In this document: positions 23,302 to 35,299 of the stretch, piece by piece
How the letters are laid out: every line of letters begins with the position of its first letter
Numbering within the stretch: the first letter of the stretch is position 1
Source: Lojkania enalia
Lineage: Eukaryota > Ascomycota > Dothideomycetes > Pleosporales
Direction: 5' to 3'
Length of the DNA stretch: 64,000 bases
NCBI GenBank assembly: GCA_010094045.1
Contig: ML986727.1
Span: forward strand, 63,531-127,530
Translations under genes and position numbers: made by a program
The notes under the pieces: model-generated
The model's database searches: none
Told to the model about the DNA's origin: nothing
Seen by the model: only the letters and a program-made list of their open reading frames with translations

Positions 23302-23956
23302 GTTTACTAGAGGGGTTGGGAGGCAAGACAGTGCTAATCACTATGTTCTGTCGAATGTCATTGACTTTTTGTGGATGCGGATTATGCGTATTACCGGGGG
23401 GCGTTGCGCGAACTTCATCGTCGCATAGATACACGGATCACTTCAACAAGATCATGAATCCAGACTATTTCTAGTTCCCTTCGATTCCTAACCTTCGGAT
23501 ATACTTTCGCTAGCTACGTTGACTAGACCGAGCGTACACTATCACGTGTTTCTACTATCCTATTATAGTTGGTTTGTTTTCAGGCCTATATAGTCTCGCC
23601 ACTGCCAGCCTCTGGCCAAGCAAGCCACTTACCCTCCTTCAATACATCAATATTTGCCTCAGCAATTGATGCTACCTGATTCGCGACATACAGTATTCTA
23701 GAATTATTGAAATAATTAAGCAGAGCAACATCGTTAAGGCAAGGATATATAAACAGCAATAGAACAGTCCTAGTGTCTCTACTACGAACCGGCGACGTCG
23801 CCCGGCCATTGTAAAGAGGCATAGCTAATCCATTAATGCCAAAAAAATTTTGGATACTGAAGAAACTGCTACCGAGAGACATACACTCCATCCATCTACT
23901 CTACCCTTACCACATATACAGTTCCCTGCAGTCTATATGGAACTCCTCAAACTAGT
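23302..23956. other. Intergenic, convergent spacer
   Basis: Lies between the converging MFS and DJ-1/PfpI genes. A 101-residue minus-strand frame (23586-23891) has fairly normal composition near its end but no family motif. I do not call it. Confidence 0.4.
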
Positions 23957-24856
23957 TTAATCACTCTTTTTATTCCTCCCTACAAGACCCCCAATCCAAA
24001 CCTTCAGCAAATGCCATGCCCACCAGGCCCTCATACCCGCCATGTTAGTCCCGTAATCCTGTCCCCTGGGTTCCACATCCGCCATCTTCAGCACAGTGTC
24101 TGGTAATGGACCAGGCCATCTGTACTTAATATATGCGGCGATGAGATCTAGGCCGTTTGATATTCCTCCTATAACGAGTATCGTTAGTTGTGATATAGGG
24201 TATAGTGTCGATGAGCGGGAAGATGTATAAGGAACAAAAGAAGATACGAGTGTAAAAGGAAACAGAGGTAGGTACATATTCCATCGAGCTATAGGAATAA
24301 CAAAAGAAGTATGAAATGATAGTTACATACCAGATGTCCAGAGCCTGCCATCCCTCACCCACCGCTTATCCTTGAATAACGCTTTCGGAAATTCCTTCTG
24401 GAAGTGATCGATGCCTCGAGGGCAAGTGCAATGCTTTCCATCCAGCACGCCCGCGTACCCAGCAACCAGGATGCCAGAACATACTGTCAGAAGATCGACG
24501 CCAGCATTGACATGCCGTCTCACAAACTCCAAGGACTTCTCATCCGGCTTCGAGAATGGTGGTGGACCTGGAATAAGCAAGATGTCTAGTTTTCTCGGTG
24601 CGACGGCCGGGTCGTCAAGGCCGACATTGATGGTAATACCGACGTTAGCAGTGGTTTGTGCCACGGTGTTAGGGCCGGAGGAGGAGACGTATATGATTTT
24701 GAGATCTTTGTCTGGGATGGATAGGTCGAGGAGAGGTTGTGGGGGACGACATGCTTCGAAATATGACCGAGTCATCATAGCAAAGAGGTCGATGGGGCTG
24801 AGATCAAGGAGTTGGATCGGTGAAACGATCAGAACGCCTATTATTGTTGGGGACAT
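23957..24856 (-). CDS. DJ-1/PfpI family protein (class I glutamine amidotransferase-like)
   Basis: Exons 24331-24856 and 23957-24165 join across a 165-bp intron into 244 residues. It starts MSPTIIGVLIVSPIQLLDLSPIDLF and shows DILLIPGPPPF, the nucleophile elbow DLLTVCSGILVAGYAGVLDGK with the candidate catalytic Cys, and across the splice LWTSGGISNGLDL (family TSAGVTAG-like). The usual His or Asp partner after the elbow is replaced by the region HCTCPRGIDHFQ. This is the ThiJ/PfpI-like set common in fungi, seen as cytosolic isonitrile hydratase- or transcription regulator-like proteins; the actual reaction is unknown. The upstream in-frame ATG at 25003 adds a leader unlike the family, so I prefer 24856. 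Confidence 0.8.
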
Positions 24857-25953
24857 AATGGTGGTGAGTGGGTGACAGCAATCAAAGTGGGACAAGTTGC
24901 TGAGGTAAGGGAAAAGATTGGCGGTGTTTAATAGATGTGTGTGATCGAAGATAGAGAGCTTAATATACAAAAAAAGAGAACGGATAAAGGGGCTAGGCAA
25001 CAAAATTTAAAATGCGCTGATTCGTCGCCGGTATTGAAGGCACTTAGGCCCTCATTTTAGATGCCGTTTCTTGCTGTGTTGGCGTAGTTGCTATATCAGG
25101 GACAGAGTAAGAACTGTTACGAGATAGATAATAGGCAAGAGAAATGAACGAGGGCATAGCCAAAAGCTCAACTAATGGCCACAACTATCTACCCTTCGAG
25201 TTTTGGAAGGAGACAGAAGCTGGAAATCATTGATCTAAGACGGAGACGGAGCCAGTATTGGTCAAGTGAGTAAACCCAGGGTAACAAGATATCCTTTAGA
25301 AACTTGCTCAGTTAATACTAGCCACTCCGTAATGGCAGTAACGCAACGCTAGTACCACCTACTATTGGACCGATTGAAAGCATAGCACAGCTTAGTCTGA
25401 GAATCTTATGCGTAATATGCTGAAAATCTATCGGATGTCGGAAGCAAATGCTAACCGCCCCGATCCGACTGCTGAGAACGGATGTTCTGTGGCGGCCGAT
25501 CCGTCTCTTTAGATGAAGATCGTTATCGTCATTTTCCTTTCAACTTCAAAGGATCGAGGTTTGATGTTTTTTCAAGCTTTTCCCAGTACCTTAGCACATA
25601 GCACTTCTTATTCACCATGTCCTCTAAGGCTCTTCGCCTGCTTCAGTACGCAAAGTTGACTCCCTGTTATTATGATAATCTGCGGTAGGTTTTGATTAAT
25701 TGGAAATCAAAAGTCATCAGTGAAGATTTGAGCCTGTTGGCATGAAGCGAAAAAAAGACTGTGAGATATTTCGGCTACCCTAATAGGAGGCTATGGGTCG
25801 GAGGGAGTGGGTTTGCTGCCGGGGATTCACCGAGCCTCGGCTCTTCCCCAGATTTCCATCGCATTTCAATGACATCCGGGGATAAGCACCACCAGCACAT
25901 CTAAGCTACACACTTTCCCTTCTCTCCCCATACTCTCTACCGCCTACCGCAAA
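24857..25953. other. Intergenic, divergent promoter region
   Basis: Separates the divergent DJ-1/PfpI and SDR genes. There is no supported gene. The 120 bp before the SDR start are CT-rich (TTTCCCTTCTCTCCCCATAC), as in many fungal core promoters. Confidence 0.45.
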
Positions 25954-26895
25954 ATGGATATTGGGAACTTATTTAGCGTAAAAGTAAGGCTCCGTCCCTC
26001 TCATCATCATTCTCCAATGCCTTCCATAGCACGTAATCTTACAATGGTCAGGACAAAGTTGTCCTCGTAACTGGCGGCGCCAAAGGCATCGGCCGCATGA
26101 TCTCCGAAGGCTTCGTGCAGAATGGCGCAAAGGTATATGTATCTTCTCGCGATGCAAAGGCCTGCGAACAAGCATGTAAAGAATTGAATGGGTTAGGGAA
26201 GGGAAAGGCGGACTACATCACCGCAGACTTTTACAAAGAGGAGGATGTCAAACGCGTCGCTCATGAGCTGAAAAGGAGGGAGGGGAGTAAGTCTTCTTAA
26301 CCCTGTCACCCCTCGAGATTGGATTAGTATTCATTAGGATGGGAGACAGTGCTAATGTGCGCATCATTAAGAGTTGCATGTATTAGTGAACAACTCTGGA
26401 AGCAACTGGGGGGAATCCTATGATTCGTATCCCTCCTCGGCGTGGGACAGAGTCCTCACGCTTAACCTCAAGCGCGTTTTCCAGCTCACGCAAGCCGTGA
26501 CGCCTCTCCTCGAAGCCTCATCCTCGAAATCCGACCCTGCGCGTATCATAAATATTGGCTCCGTAGATGGCCTACGAGTCCCTGCACTAGAGACCTTTGC
26601 CTACTCAAGTAGTAAAGCCGGACTTCACCATTTGAGCAGAGTTTTAGCGAGTCATCTGGGGAAAAGAGGTATAACAAGTAACACGTTAGCATGCGGCCCG
26701 TTCCAGAGCAAGATGATGAAGGCGACGTTGGAGAAGTTTAAGGATGTTATTGAGGGTGGCGTGCCGCTGGGACGGATTGGGAGTCCGGAGGATGTGGCGG
26801 GAGCGTGTATTTGGCTGAGTAGTCGGGCAGGGGCTTGGGTGAACGGGGCGACGATTGCGTTGGACGGGGGATCGGTTGTTAGTGCGAAACTATAG
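25954..26895 (+). CDS. Short-chain dehydrogenase/reductase
   Basis: Three exons (25954-25983, 26052-26286, 26372-26895) give 262 residues. The NAD(P)-binding motif is VVLVTGGAKGIGR near residue 15, with SSRDAKACE after strand 2 (Arg at this point favours NADPH). LHVLVNNSG follows across the second splice. Catalytic Ser lies in IINIGSVDG and the Tyr-x3-Lys in YSSSKAG. The C-terminal end PLGRIGSPEDVAGACIWLSS, WVNGATIALDGG is the classical SDR ending of 3-oxoacyl-reductase-like enzymes. The first exon codes only ten residues (MDIGNLFSVK); this start, with the splice to DKVVLVTGG, is what gives the family its usual N-terminus. Substrate unknown. Confidence 0.9.
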
Positions 26896-27033
26896 ATATT
26901 CAGTTGTACGATGATACCTGGTTGTAGCAATAGAAAGCCGACCGTGTATCTACGAAACCATGGAATAGATTTTGGGTATCTTTTGTCGTCTAGTAATTCA
27001 TTCGACCACTGCGCATCAAGTAGTTTTCCACTT

Positions 27034-27795
27034 TCAAATAGCACCTGCTCTCCTCCTCTCCAATATTTGGCGTTTCAGTCCTTCCACCGCAACCTGCGTT
27101 GCCAACATCCTCTCAACGCCCGTCCTCCACGTCTCCTCAAGCGCCTTGATCTCCCCACCCACGCTCTCTTGCTGCGACCTTCTCAAGGCGTCGACTTCTT
27201 CTTGCTGTTTCTTCACGCTGGCCAAATCGGTCTCGATCGCCTTCAATATATCCTCCAGCTGCGCGTTGCCAATTAGCCAGGCATTTTTGCCAAACTTCTC
27301 TAGGAGCCCCAGCTCGGTCACCCGCGCATTTAGGTACTCGCTCGAAGTGTAGGCCCTCTTCAGAACCTGGATCCACCGCTCTAGCAGCTCTGGCCTATCC
27401 TCGTCGCTCGTCGGAGAGGTATTCGGCGGGGCTTCGAGATCTTCGTAGCGCTTCAGATCAATGGCGGAGAGTTTGGAGCTGGGGTGCGCCTGGAGTCGGG
27501 CGTGCTCGTGCTGGAGCGCATCCGTGAACTGGGGCGTATACAACGCAGCGGGTATAAGGGCTGGGTGAAGCTGCGCGGCATCCACGCCCGCGGTCTTGAC
27601 ATCTGCATCAATGAGGGCTTTTGCAGCGGCGAGCGAAGCCGGGTCGGGCGGCGCATCGACGTCTGGCTCCAGTTAGTCGGCTCCGAGCACACGCAGCTCC
27701 TCAATCTCTTTGCATCGGATATTGGGCAGAATGGAGAAATGCGATAGATTGGACGTACAGGGGAGAGAATCATAGGACTCGTTGATTAGCGGCAT
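27034..27795 (-). CDS. Pre-mRNA-splicing factor SPF27/BCAS2 homologue
   Basis: Exons 27759-27795 and 27034-27662 join across a 96-bp intron with a typical branch sequence (CTAAC) to give 221 residues. The start MPLINESYDSLPYVDAPPD is the conserved N-terminus of SPF27/BCAS2 (Cwf7 in fission yeast). The rest is a helical, coiled-coil protein with YTSSEYLNARVTELGLLEKFG and ALEETWRTGVERMLATQVAVEGLKRQ. Known role of the family: a core subunit of the Prp19/NineTeen complex that activates the spliceosome in the nucleus. It is divergent from the ceramidase gene across a 0.5-kb GC-rich spacer. Full length for fungi. Confidence 0.9.
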
Positions 27796-28299
27796 GACGG
27801 CGGAGTTGGATTGGCGATACCTAGGTAGGGGGGAAATTGTCTTGCCTGCGCTGCGCGAGTGAGGAAGTTCGCGCTGCAGGCCAAGCCAGGGCCGGCGAAA
27901 TTAGCAGGAAAGCGCCCCTGCCCGGCTCCTGCCCGCTGCTGCATTGCTCCTGCCCAGCTCCTGCCTAGTTCCTGCCGGGCTCCTGTCTGGCTCCTGCCTC
28001 GCTCCTGCCTGCCCCTCGATTGGCGGCGGTGCGGCGGGCGCACGCACCCAAAACGTCATGCGCCACCCGCCAGCTGCACATCTCCAGGACGCTTGCCCGG
28101 CTGCCCCCTCCCCTAGCACCATCTGCTGGCCAGGCTTGCTGCACGCGACAGGAAGGTGAATTATTTGCCTCTGCCTCCCCCGGGCTGTTCACGACACGCA
28201 CGCGCACTCTGACCGGCTATAACCTGTTTGCCCCCTCCCCCAGATGCTCCGCAGGTTGACGCCGCCGCTCTCCTCCGTCTTTGAGCTCCAGCTGCGCGA
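27796..28299. promoter_or_regulatory. GC-rich bidirectional promoter region
   Basis: The only spacer between the divergent SPF27 and ceramidase starts, so it must hold both promoters. It is unusually GC-rich for this window, and the minisatellite at 27920-28012 lies within it. No TATA box is apparent. Confidence 0.55.
27920..28012. repeat. 11-bp minisatellite, about 8 units
   Basis: Units such as GGCTCCTGCCC, GCTCCTGCCCA, GCTCCTGCCTA, GTTCCTGCCGG, GCTCCTGTCTG and GCTCCTGCCTC follow one another at an 11-bp period. It is pyrimidine-rich on the plus strand. Confidence 0.85.
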
Positions 28300-30626
28300 A
28301 TGGCACGCTCACATATCGCGGTAGCCGTCGGCGCCGCCTTCACTGCTGCTCTCATCATCTCCCAGTTGATCATCAATCTGGGCTTCCCGAGCGTCGACTT
28401 CTGGCACTGGAGACTGGATCAGACGTATAGCGGGACCCAGCAAACCCATTTCTTCAGCGAGAAGCAGGCCGGCGAGCCCCAGGATGATCCCTCGCAATAT
28501 CTGATTGGAGTGGGCAAGGCCGATATCACAGGGTGGGCTCCACGACTCTTTGGTCAATTATCGTTTCAAGCGGGATGAGTGCTAATGTGGTGTGTAGGCC
28601 GGTTGTCGAGCTCAATCTGATGGGCTACGCAAACACTTCCCAAGTCGGGACTGGGCTCCGCCAGCGCCTCTACTCACGTGCCTTCATCATAGGAAGTCCT
28701 AGCGACCCTAGTGACCGCATCATATACATGGTCCTAGATACGCAGTCTGGGGACACTGCCATCAGAAACGGTATCGTAGAGGGCCTCAAGGGCATGGGAT
28801 CTGCCTACTCCATATACACGCAGAAGAACGTGGCTGTAACAGGCACACACAGTCATGCAGGCCCGGGCGCCTGGCTGAACTATCTGCTGCCGCAGATCAC
28901 GAGTTTGGGATTCGATAAGCAGAGTTACCAGGCTATCGTGGACGGAGCATTGCTATCCATTAAGAGGGCCCACGAGGGTCTAACGATTGGGACAGTAAGC
29001 GCGGGATCTGCTAAGGTCTCGGATGCAAATATCAACCGCAGCCTTTACGCATATCTCGCAAACCCGCAAGAGGAAAGAGACAGGTATCCAGACGATGTGG
29101 ACAAAACAATGACCTTGCTGAAATTCACAAGAGCGAGTGACGGCAAGGTTATCGGCGTCCTGAACTGGTTTGCCGTGCATGGGACGTCGCTCCTTGGGAA
29201 TCAGACCATTGTTGCTGCGGATAATAAGGGTGTCGCCGCCTACCTGTTTGAGAAAGAAATGGCCTCAAGCTCAGATGCCGCTCCGGGCTTCGTGGCTGGA
29301 TTCTCGCAGGCGAACGTTGGCGACACAACTCCCAATGTCCTTGGCGCTTGGTGTGAGGATGGCTCGAATCAGCAATGCAGGTTTGAAGACAGCACTTGTG
29401 GGAACAAGAGTCAGGACTGCCATGGTAGGGGGCCATATTTCGGTTTAAACGATGGAGGAGCCAAATCCTGCTATGAAATCGGCAAACGCCAATCCGATGG
29501 CGCCCTCGGAATTATCTCATCTGACCAGTTCACCACAATATCAGGAAACGTGCGATCGTTCCATACATTTGTAGATTTTTCAAACTACACGTTCACCCTC
29601 AAAAACGGCACAACCGTTCGTACTTGCCCAGCAGCCCTAGGCAACTCCTTCGCAGCAGGAACGTCCGACGGCCCCGGCGCCTTTGACTTCGTGCAAAACG
29701 ATCCCGGCGCTCCCAACAATCCGTTTTGGAATATCGTTGGCTCCGCTATTGCTCCTCCCAGCCCCTCGCAAATAAGGTGTCAATATCCAAAACCAATCCT
29801 CTTAAATGTGGGAGAGGCAAAGGTCCCCTATGATTGGTCGCCCAACATCGTGGACATCCAAGTCCTGCGTGTTGGCCAATTTATTATCATCGTTTCGCCC
29901 GGTGAAGCGACCACTATGTCTGGAAGAAGGTGGAGAGAAGCCGTATACAATGCTGCAATCTCTACGAATATTGTCTCTCAGGCCACACCTCCGATTGTGG
30001 TGCTAGGTGGTCCAGCAAATAGCTACACGCACTATATTACTACCGAAGAAGAATATGGAATCCAAAGATACGAAGGCGCTTCAACACTACATGGCCCACA
30101 TACTCTTAACGCCTACATTAACTCCACTTTAGGATTACTTCCCTACTTATCAGACGATTCGACAACGACATCCCCGCCTGGCCCCTCACCTCCAGATAAT
30201 CGCAATCGCAGTATCAGTCTTATTACAGGCGTGGTATATGATGGGGCCCCTATCGGCAAGAAATTCGGACAAGTGACCACAGACGTCAATTCCTCGTACC
30301 CGCACGGTGCCCTCGTAAGCGCAACATTTGTGGGTGCGAACCCCAGGAACAATCTCCGTCTCGAGGGCACATTTGCTGCTATCGAGCAGTCGCAGGGTGA
30401 CGGAACGTGGACGCAAGTGAAGAACGACGCGGACTGGGAGTTGGTGTATGAGTGGAAACGGACAAATGGGTTGACGGGTTACTCGGATGTTAAGATTACC
30501 TGGGATACGGGGATCTCTGAGCCAGCGTCGGGGAGTTATAGGATCAGGTATTATGGGGACTCGAAGGCGGTCGGGGGCAAGATTACGGCTTTTGAGGGGG
30601 CCAGTGGGGTATTCAATATTGCATAG
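28300..30626 (+). CDS. Neutral/alkaline ceramidase
   Basis: Hydrolyses ceramide to sphingosine and a fatty acid. Exons 28300-28532 and 28598-30626 give 753 residues, normal length for the family. An N-terminal hydrophobic segment (VAVGAAFTAALIISQLIINL) can act as signal anchor. The enzyme body starts YLIGVGKADITGPVVELNLMGYA. The zinc-binding run is VAVTGTHSHAGPGAW, with VLNWFAVHGTSL next. The nucleophile loop reads FSQANVGDTTPNVLGAWC; many family members have Ser in the GD-x-SPN position, here Thr. GGPANSYTHYITTEEEYGIQRYEG matches the conserved C-terminal part of the catalytic domain, followed by the Ig-like C-terminal domain ending GVFNIA. N-glycosylation sites are frequent, as expected for a secreted or luminal enzyme. 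Confidence 0.9.
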
Positions 30627-31433
30627 ATAAGAGGTTATGGTAGGCGTTCGGTTAGGTGTATCATACATCAGTGATGGATTTTACTTTTCTGTTTTCTAGG
30701 ACTCCTCTTATATATTGGTGGCTACAGTGAAAATGGAATGTTTTGAATCGAGATATAAGGAACTGTATGGCTAGCATGAGGATTTAGATGCATCTATTCT
30801 ACTACCCTACTATCAACATTCTTCGTCATGTCTTTGTATTTTTATACTTAAGTCCTACGGTTCTCGTTCCTCCCTTAGCACCCTATTCTCTATACTCAGA
30901 TTTCGATGGGCTGGAAGGGTCTTAGAAGATGTTATTGGAATATGTGTGTTATCTAGAGTGTTGGAGAGGATGTTTTTACTAGATATGTCACAAATTCAGT
31001 TAATCTAGCGGGTATTACAGTGCAACACTCCTAATGGCCAGGCTCCGTTCTACGATCAAAGGATATATCATCGTGCGCATTGTATAGAGAATGCGTGCTG
31101 GAGAGCTAGGGGTGCTCACAGTGGACGTTCCATCCTAAGAATAGAAAAAATGGTCCATATCAAGCAATTCAAAGTAGAGATTGAAACGTTCATGTCTCGT
31201 CATATCCGAAGGAAGGGTATTTATCAAAACTCAAAACGTCCAAATCTCATCATATGTAAAGGGAGGGTATTTCCAGGTCCCCCGCCCCGCAGAGACTTCA
31301 TCATCAAATGATTGCGAATCAACCAGTTCCATCCTCGCGCTCGCCTACACAACGGACCTTCCACACTAGGTACATCCATCTCCCGACATCGATGTCTAGC
31401 CAAAATCTACCAGAAACCGGCTCTTCCACTCCC
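30627..31433. other. Intergenic, convergent 3' flanks
   Basis: Lies between the converging ceramidase and sugar transporter. AT-rich in part, with no supported gene. Confidence 0.5.
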
Positions 31434-33309
31434 TTAGCCAGACTTGCCTAAAAATGAACTCCCGTTGCTAGCCTTCTCATCGCCGTTCTCCATCCTTACC
31501 GCCTCGCTCATAGATTCGCGCTTGACACCTCCCTGGCCCGCAACGCTCTGGCGCCGGATCTCGTGCTCATCGGTCTCCTCGTAGTTGATAAGAACCTCAC
31601 CGTGCTTTCCGTAGCGGCGGGGCTCATTGCGGGCGACGCTGACGAGCTGGAAGACGTTCTTGGTCTTGTGGAAGATGGTGTCCATTTCCTCCAGGGAGCG
31701 GTACGCAGTTTCGGGGTAGAAGAAGTAGACGACAGGGACGATGAAGGCGTTGATGACGGCGAAGATTATGTAGGTCTGGTAGCCGATGCTCTCGAAGGCG
31801 ACTGGCGTGACCATGACGACCATGAACTAGATACGCATGTCAATATGTCGTCGAGGTGAAAGAGAGGCCTGAAGTGACTCACGTTGAAGGCCCAGTTAGC
31901 GGATGTACTGAGGGCGTTTGCGGGCGCTCGGATTCGTAGAGGCACGATTTCTGCAGGATATAGCCAGGACATTCCGAGCCAGCCGATAGCGAAGAAGGTG
32001 TTGAAGATAAACAGGAACGCCGCAGCAACGATACCAGGCGCAGTTCCGGTGATGGAGGTAGTACCGGCAAGGACAGCCATAGAACCGGCCATGCCTGCAG
32101 CACCGAACAACATGAGCGATCGACGACCGAACTTTTCGATCGTGAAGACGGCAATCCAGGAGGCAAGGAAGTACTCGGTTCCGTTGGCTGCAGCAAGGAT
32201 ACGAGAGGTGAAGCCATCGAGGCCGATGTACTGTTCGTAGATAGTGGCGGCGTAGTATGTGATGAGATTGATACCAGAAATCTGTTGGAATACCTGGTTG
32301 ACGTATGCGAGGACAACGCGATGGAAGTGGCGATTCTCGTCGTTGGTGAAGAGGTCCTTGAAGCTAGTATTGGAGGCTTCGATGACTGTGTCCTTGATTG
32401 CAGTGAACTCGGAATGGATGTATGGGTCGTCGCTGAAAGGATGTTAGCCACCGTGAATTTTAATTCCCTGGCTTGACTTACACTGGCAGGTCGCTCAGAG
32501 CAGCAAGGACCTCCGTTGCCTCCTGTTCTTTGCCCTTGAGGATAAGCCATCTAGGGGACTCGGGGAGCTCCAGAATGAACACTAGGATAATAAGTGCAAA
32601 GAAGATCTGGAAGCCAATAGGGAAGCGCCAGGAGATTGTGCTTGGTTCCAAGAAAGAGAAGCCAAAGTCGATCCAGTAGGAGAGACAGATACCGCCAGTG
32701 ATCAAGGCGCCCTCAATCATGACCATCATGCCTCGTCGATGTGCTTTGCAGGTTTCACTCTGCCATGTCGGAACGGTCGAGGTGTTCATGCCGTTTCCAA
32801 TACCTAAGTGTTATTAGCTCATGCAGTTCGTCTAATCAGAGGCACAAGGAACCTACCTGTAATGATCCGCCCGATAATGAAATGATCAAGACCAAAAGCA
32901 CTACATTGCAACGCGGCGCCGACAACCATAATCGATGAGCCGAGGAAGATGGTCTTGCGTCGACCAAGCCAATCGCCAATTTTTATACACATAATGGCGC
33001 CAACGAAACAGCCAACGTTGTACGAAGCCACTGAAATTCCCTGAATCGTCGATGTATGGCCTCTGTCCTCTGGAGCGGCCCCTTCAACATCAATTTCCGG
33101 GAATGTTCGCGTGAACGATGGGAGGGTTAACAGCCCGCCCATAACACCCTGGTCATATCCGAATAGCCTGGCAAAACGTTAGGCTTAGCCGAAACGCAGG
33201 ATGAGAAAAGAGACACGCACAGGAAATCGAAACCAGCAATGATACTGACGGCGATATTCAACTTCGAGCCCCTGAGCCCGAGGAAGCGCTTGCCAAAAAG
33301 CGCAACCAT
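31434..33309 (-). CDS. MFS sugar transporter
   Basis: Five exons (33221-33309, 32857-33167, 32482-32803, 31883-32432, 31434-31826) join in frame into 554 residues. Sugar porter signatures are complete: LFGYDQGVMGGLL in helix 1, DWLGRRKTIFLGS, RIITGIGNGMNTSTVPTWQSE, ELPESPRWL, QQISGINLITYYAATIYE, EKFGRRSLML and FYPETAYRSLEEMD. Twelve membrane helices are expected, with cytosolic ends. The C-terminal tail is long and charged (EETDEHEIRR to FLGKSG). The QQISGIN motif in helix 7 is typical of monosaccharide carriers; the exact sugar is unknown. All donor and acceptor sites are GT-AG, and the first exon encodes a normal cytosolic start. Confidence 0.9.
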
Positions 33310-35299
33310 GATGAAGTGTAGTAGGGTCTTATGACTTCAAACACTAGTATTGATATCTCAACGACAACGGAACAACAAATTAATGTCTGATCGGAGAGAG
33401 AGAGGGCAAGACGAGAGTAGGGGAAGAAGGCGTCCTGAAGGACCAGCTGCATCCCTCCAAGGCGAGAAACAAGATAGTTAAATACTCAATCCCAACCCGT
33501 CTACCGCCTCCCCCATCAGCACTGCTCCACAAAACTCTCATCTAGCGCGCAACCATCAACCCTCCCTCGCCGGTAGCCCAAGACCCACCGACCACGCCAA
33601 AGTCTCCGCAAACTCGCCTGATACCCCAATGAAGGGGCCCCGTTTCCCGCAACCACAGCCCCGGTGGAGCTTCGCGGGCTCGGCGCGGCTTCGAGAAGTC
33701 GAGGCTGAACATGGAGAGCCGCCGCTCCGCCGCCTTGCCTGTGCGCGATGATGTCGATTTTGCGACGGGATATCCGTTTTGGGAAGTCCCGGGCTCTCGG
33801 CGCGATGGTGCGTGCGAGCCTAGATGGGGACCATCTCGAGTAATCTCTCGTTTTTTGCTGAGCACGGATATCCGAACGATGGGCGCGTTTGGGCGAAAGG
33901 GAGCGTGATTATTAGGGACGGAGCTGGCGTGAAGAAGGAATCCGCCGGGGCTGCTGCCGACAACGGGAGCCATTCTTCTTTTCTTAAAAGAGGTCCCTGG
34001 GGAGGCCCTTGGAGCGAGCCCTGGAGCAACAGGGTCTTGTCACGTTTCGCGTCTTCACACGTTTGCGATCTAGTTTGGGTAAGCGTTCCGTGCTGCCAAT
34101 ACCCATCATGGGGGGATGGGGGGTGTCAAGGAGTGTTCTGTGTGTGGTTCCCCGCCTTCGTCCCTGCAAGCCGTCATCATCGAGGTGGTCTTGGACTTGT
34201 ACGGGCGCCCGTTGGACTCATCCACTAAAGCGCTCAACCCCATGGGGTCACCACATGGAACTTAACCATAATACTCCTCACTGGCGTAGACTAACAAGCG
34301 TAATCAAGACCTGCGCTCATCCTGCCATGGCCCGGAATCCCTCTTAGGGCAAATCCAGATACAAATCGCGCCTGTGCGAGGCGCAGGTGTGCGACTAAAG
34401 CAACACCATAGCTCGCTGGCCTGGCTCAGTTTCGAATCACGCACCAATGGTGTGAGAGAAATGGAAATCTCCGGATACGACTGACGGCATCTTGCTAAGG
34501 AGAGGGTCTCGATGTCGGTGCGGATTTGTGGTCCTTACGACCGGCGAGGATTTTCTTGCTTGATTGAGGGCGTGAAGGCTACCTACTCCGTGCCGTTTTA
34601 GCCATGCAAGCCTCCTTCACTTCATAGACATGAATCATTGGCGCAGTACTGCATGATTCGCATGTGATCTCGTCCATCCTCGAGTCCTCTTATTGTATGA
34701 TTCCGTCAAAAATCCTTTCAAAACATAATTGTTCCTCAATGCGACCTGCTCTATACGGCAGCATTCACCCTAACCTTATAAATTCATCAACCAACGCTAG
34801 TTCAGCCATTTGCTCTGGCTGTCCCAGAACAAATCGTCGTTTTTCAAGCAGGTCGACTATACGGTAGGCCGAAGTTCAATGCGTAGCACTACTCTTGATA
34901 CCAATTTCCTTCTCACTCCTATAGTCCTGCACATCTTTCGTTTGATGCGCGGGATGGATAGAAACATCAGCTATGGCAAACGAAATGCCCCGATGTTTGC
35001 TGTCCCATCTGTGCCAGGACTATCTCTTATGTGCTAGCAATTATTTAATAACGAGAACATCATAGGAGATTCCTATTGGATCGAAGTTCGTTTGTATGAG
35101 TCCATTTTGCATGGTAGGTCCATAGACCCCCGACTCGGTGCTTTACTCCAGGAGTCGCTCAACCGCCCAATAAGCGTGAAGCCAGTTGAAAATGGCCTGT
35201 GCGGTTGACCGGAAAAGCGACCACCAGCCTATAACTCTAGGTCGCGGCACATGTTCTTTATGTCCCACCCCTATCCCCATTTCCTAATGTATACAGCAA
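33310..35299. other. Intergenic, no recognised gene
   Basis: Two kilobases between divergent genes. The 33540-34230 part is GC-rich and has open frames on both strands (for example 33542-33973 minus, 33824-34228 plus), which I read as compositional. No motif supports a gene. Confidence 0.4.

Noticed and set aside
23586..23891. 101-residue minus-strand frame
   Set aside because: Reasonable composition but no recognisable domain, and it sits between convergent 3' ends.
21588..26895. Secondary-metabolite cluster of MFS, DJ-1/PfpI and SDR genes
   Set aside because: No backbone synthase or pathway regulator is visible nearby; adjacency alone is not enough.
33542..34228. GC-rich frames on both strands
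   Set aside because: Both strands are open together, as expected from base composition; no motif.
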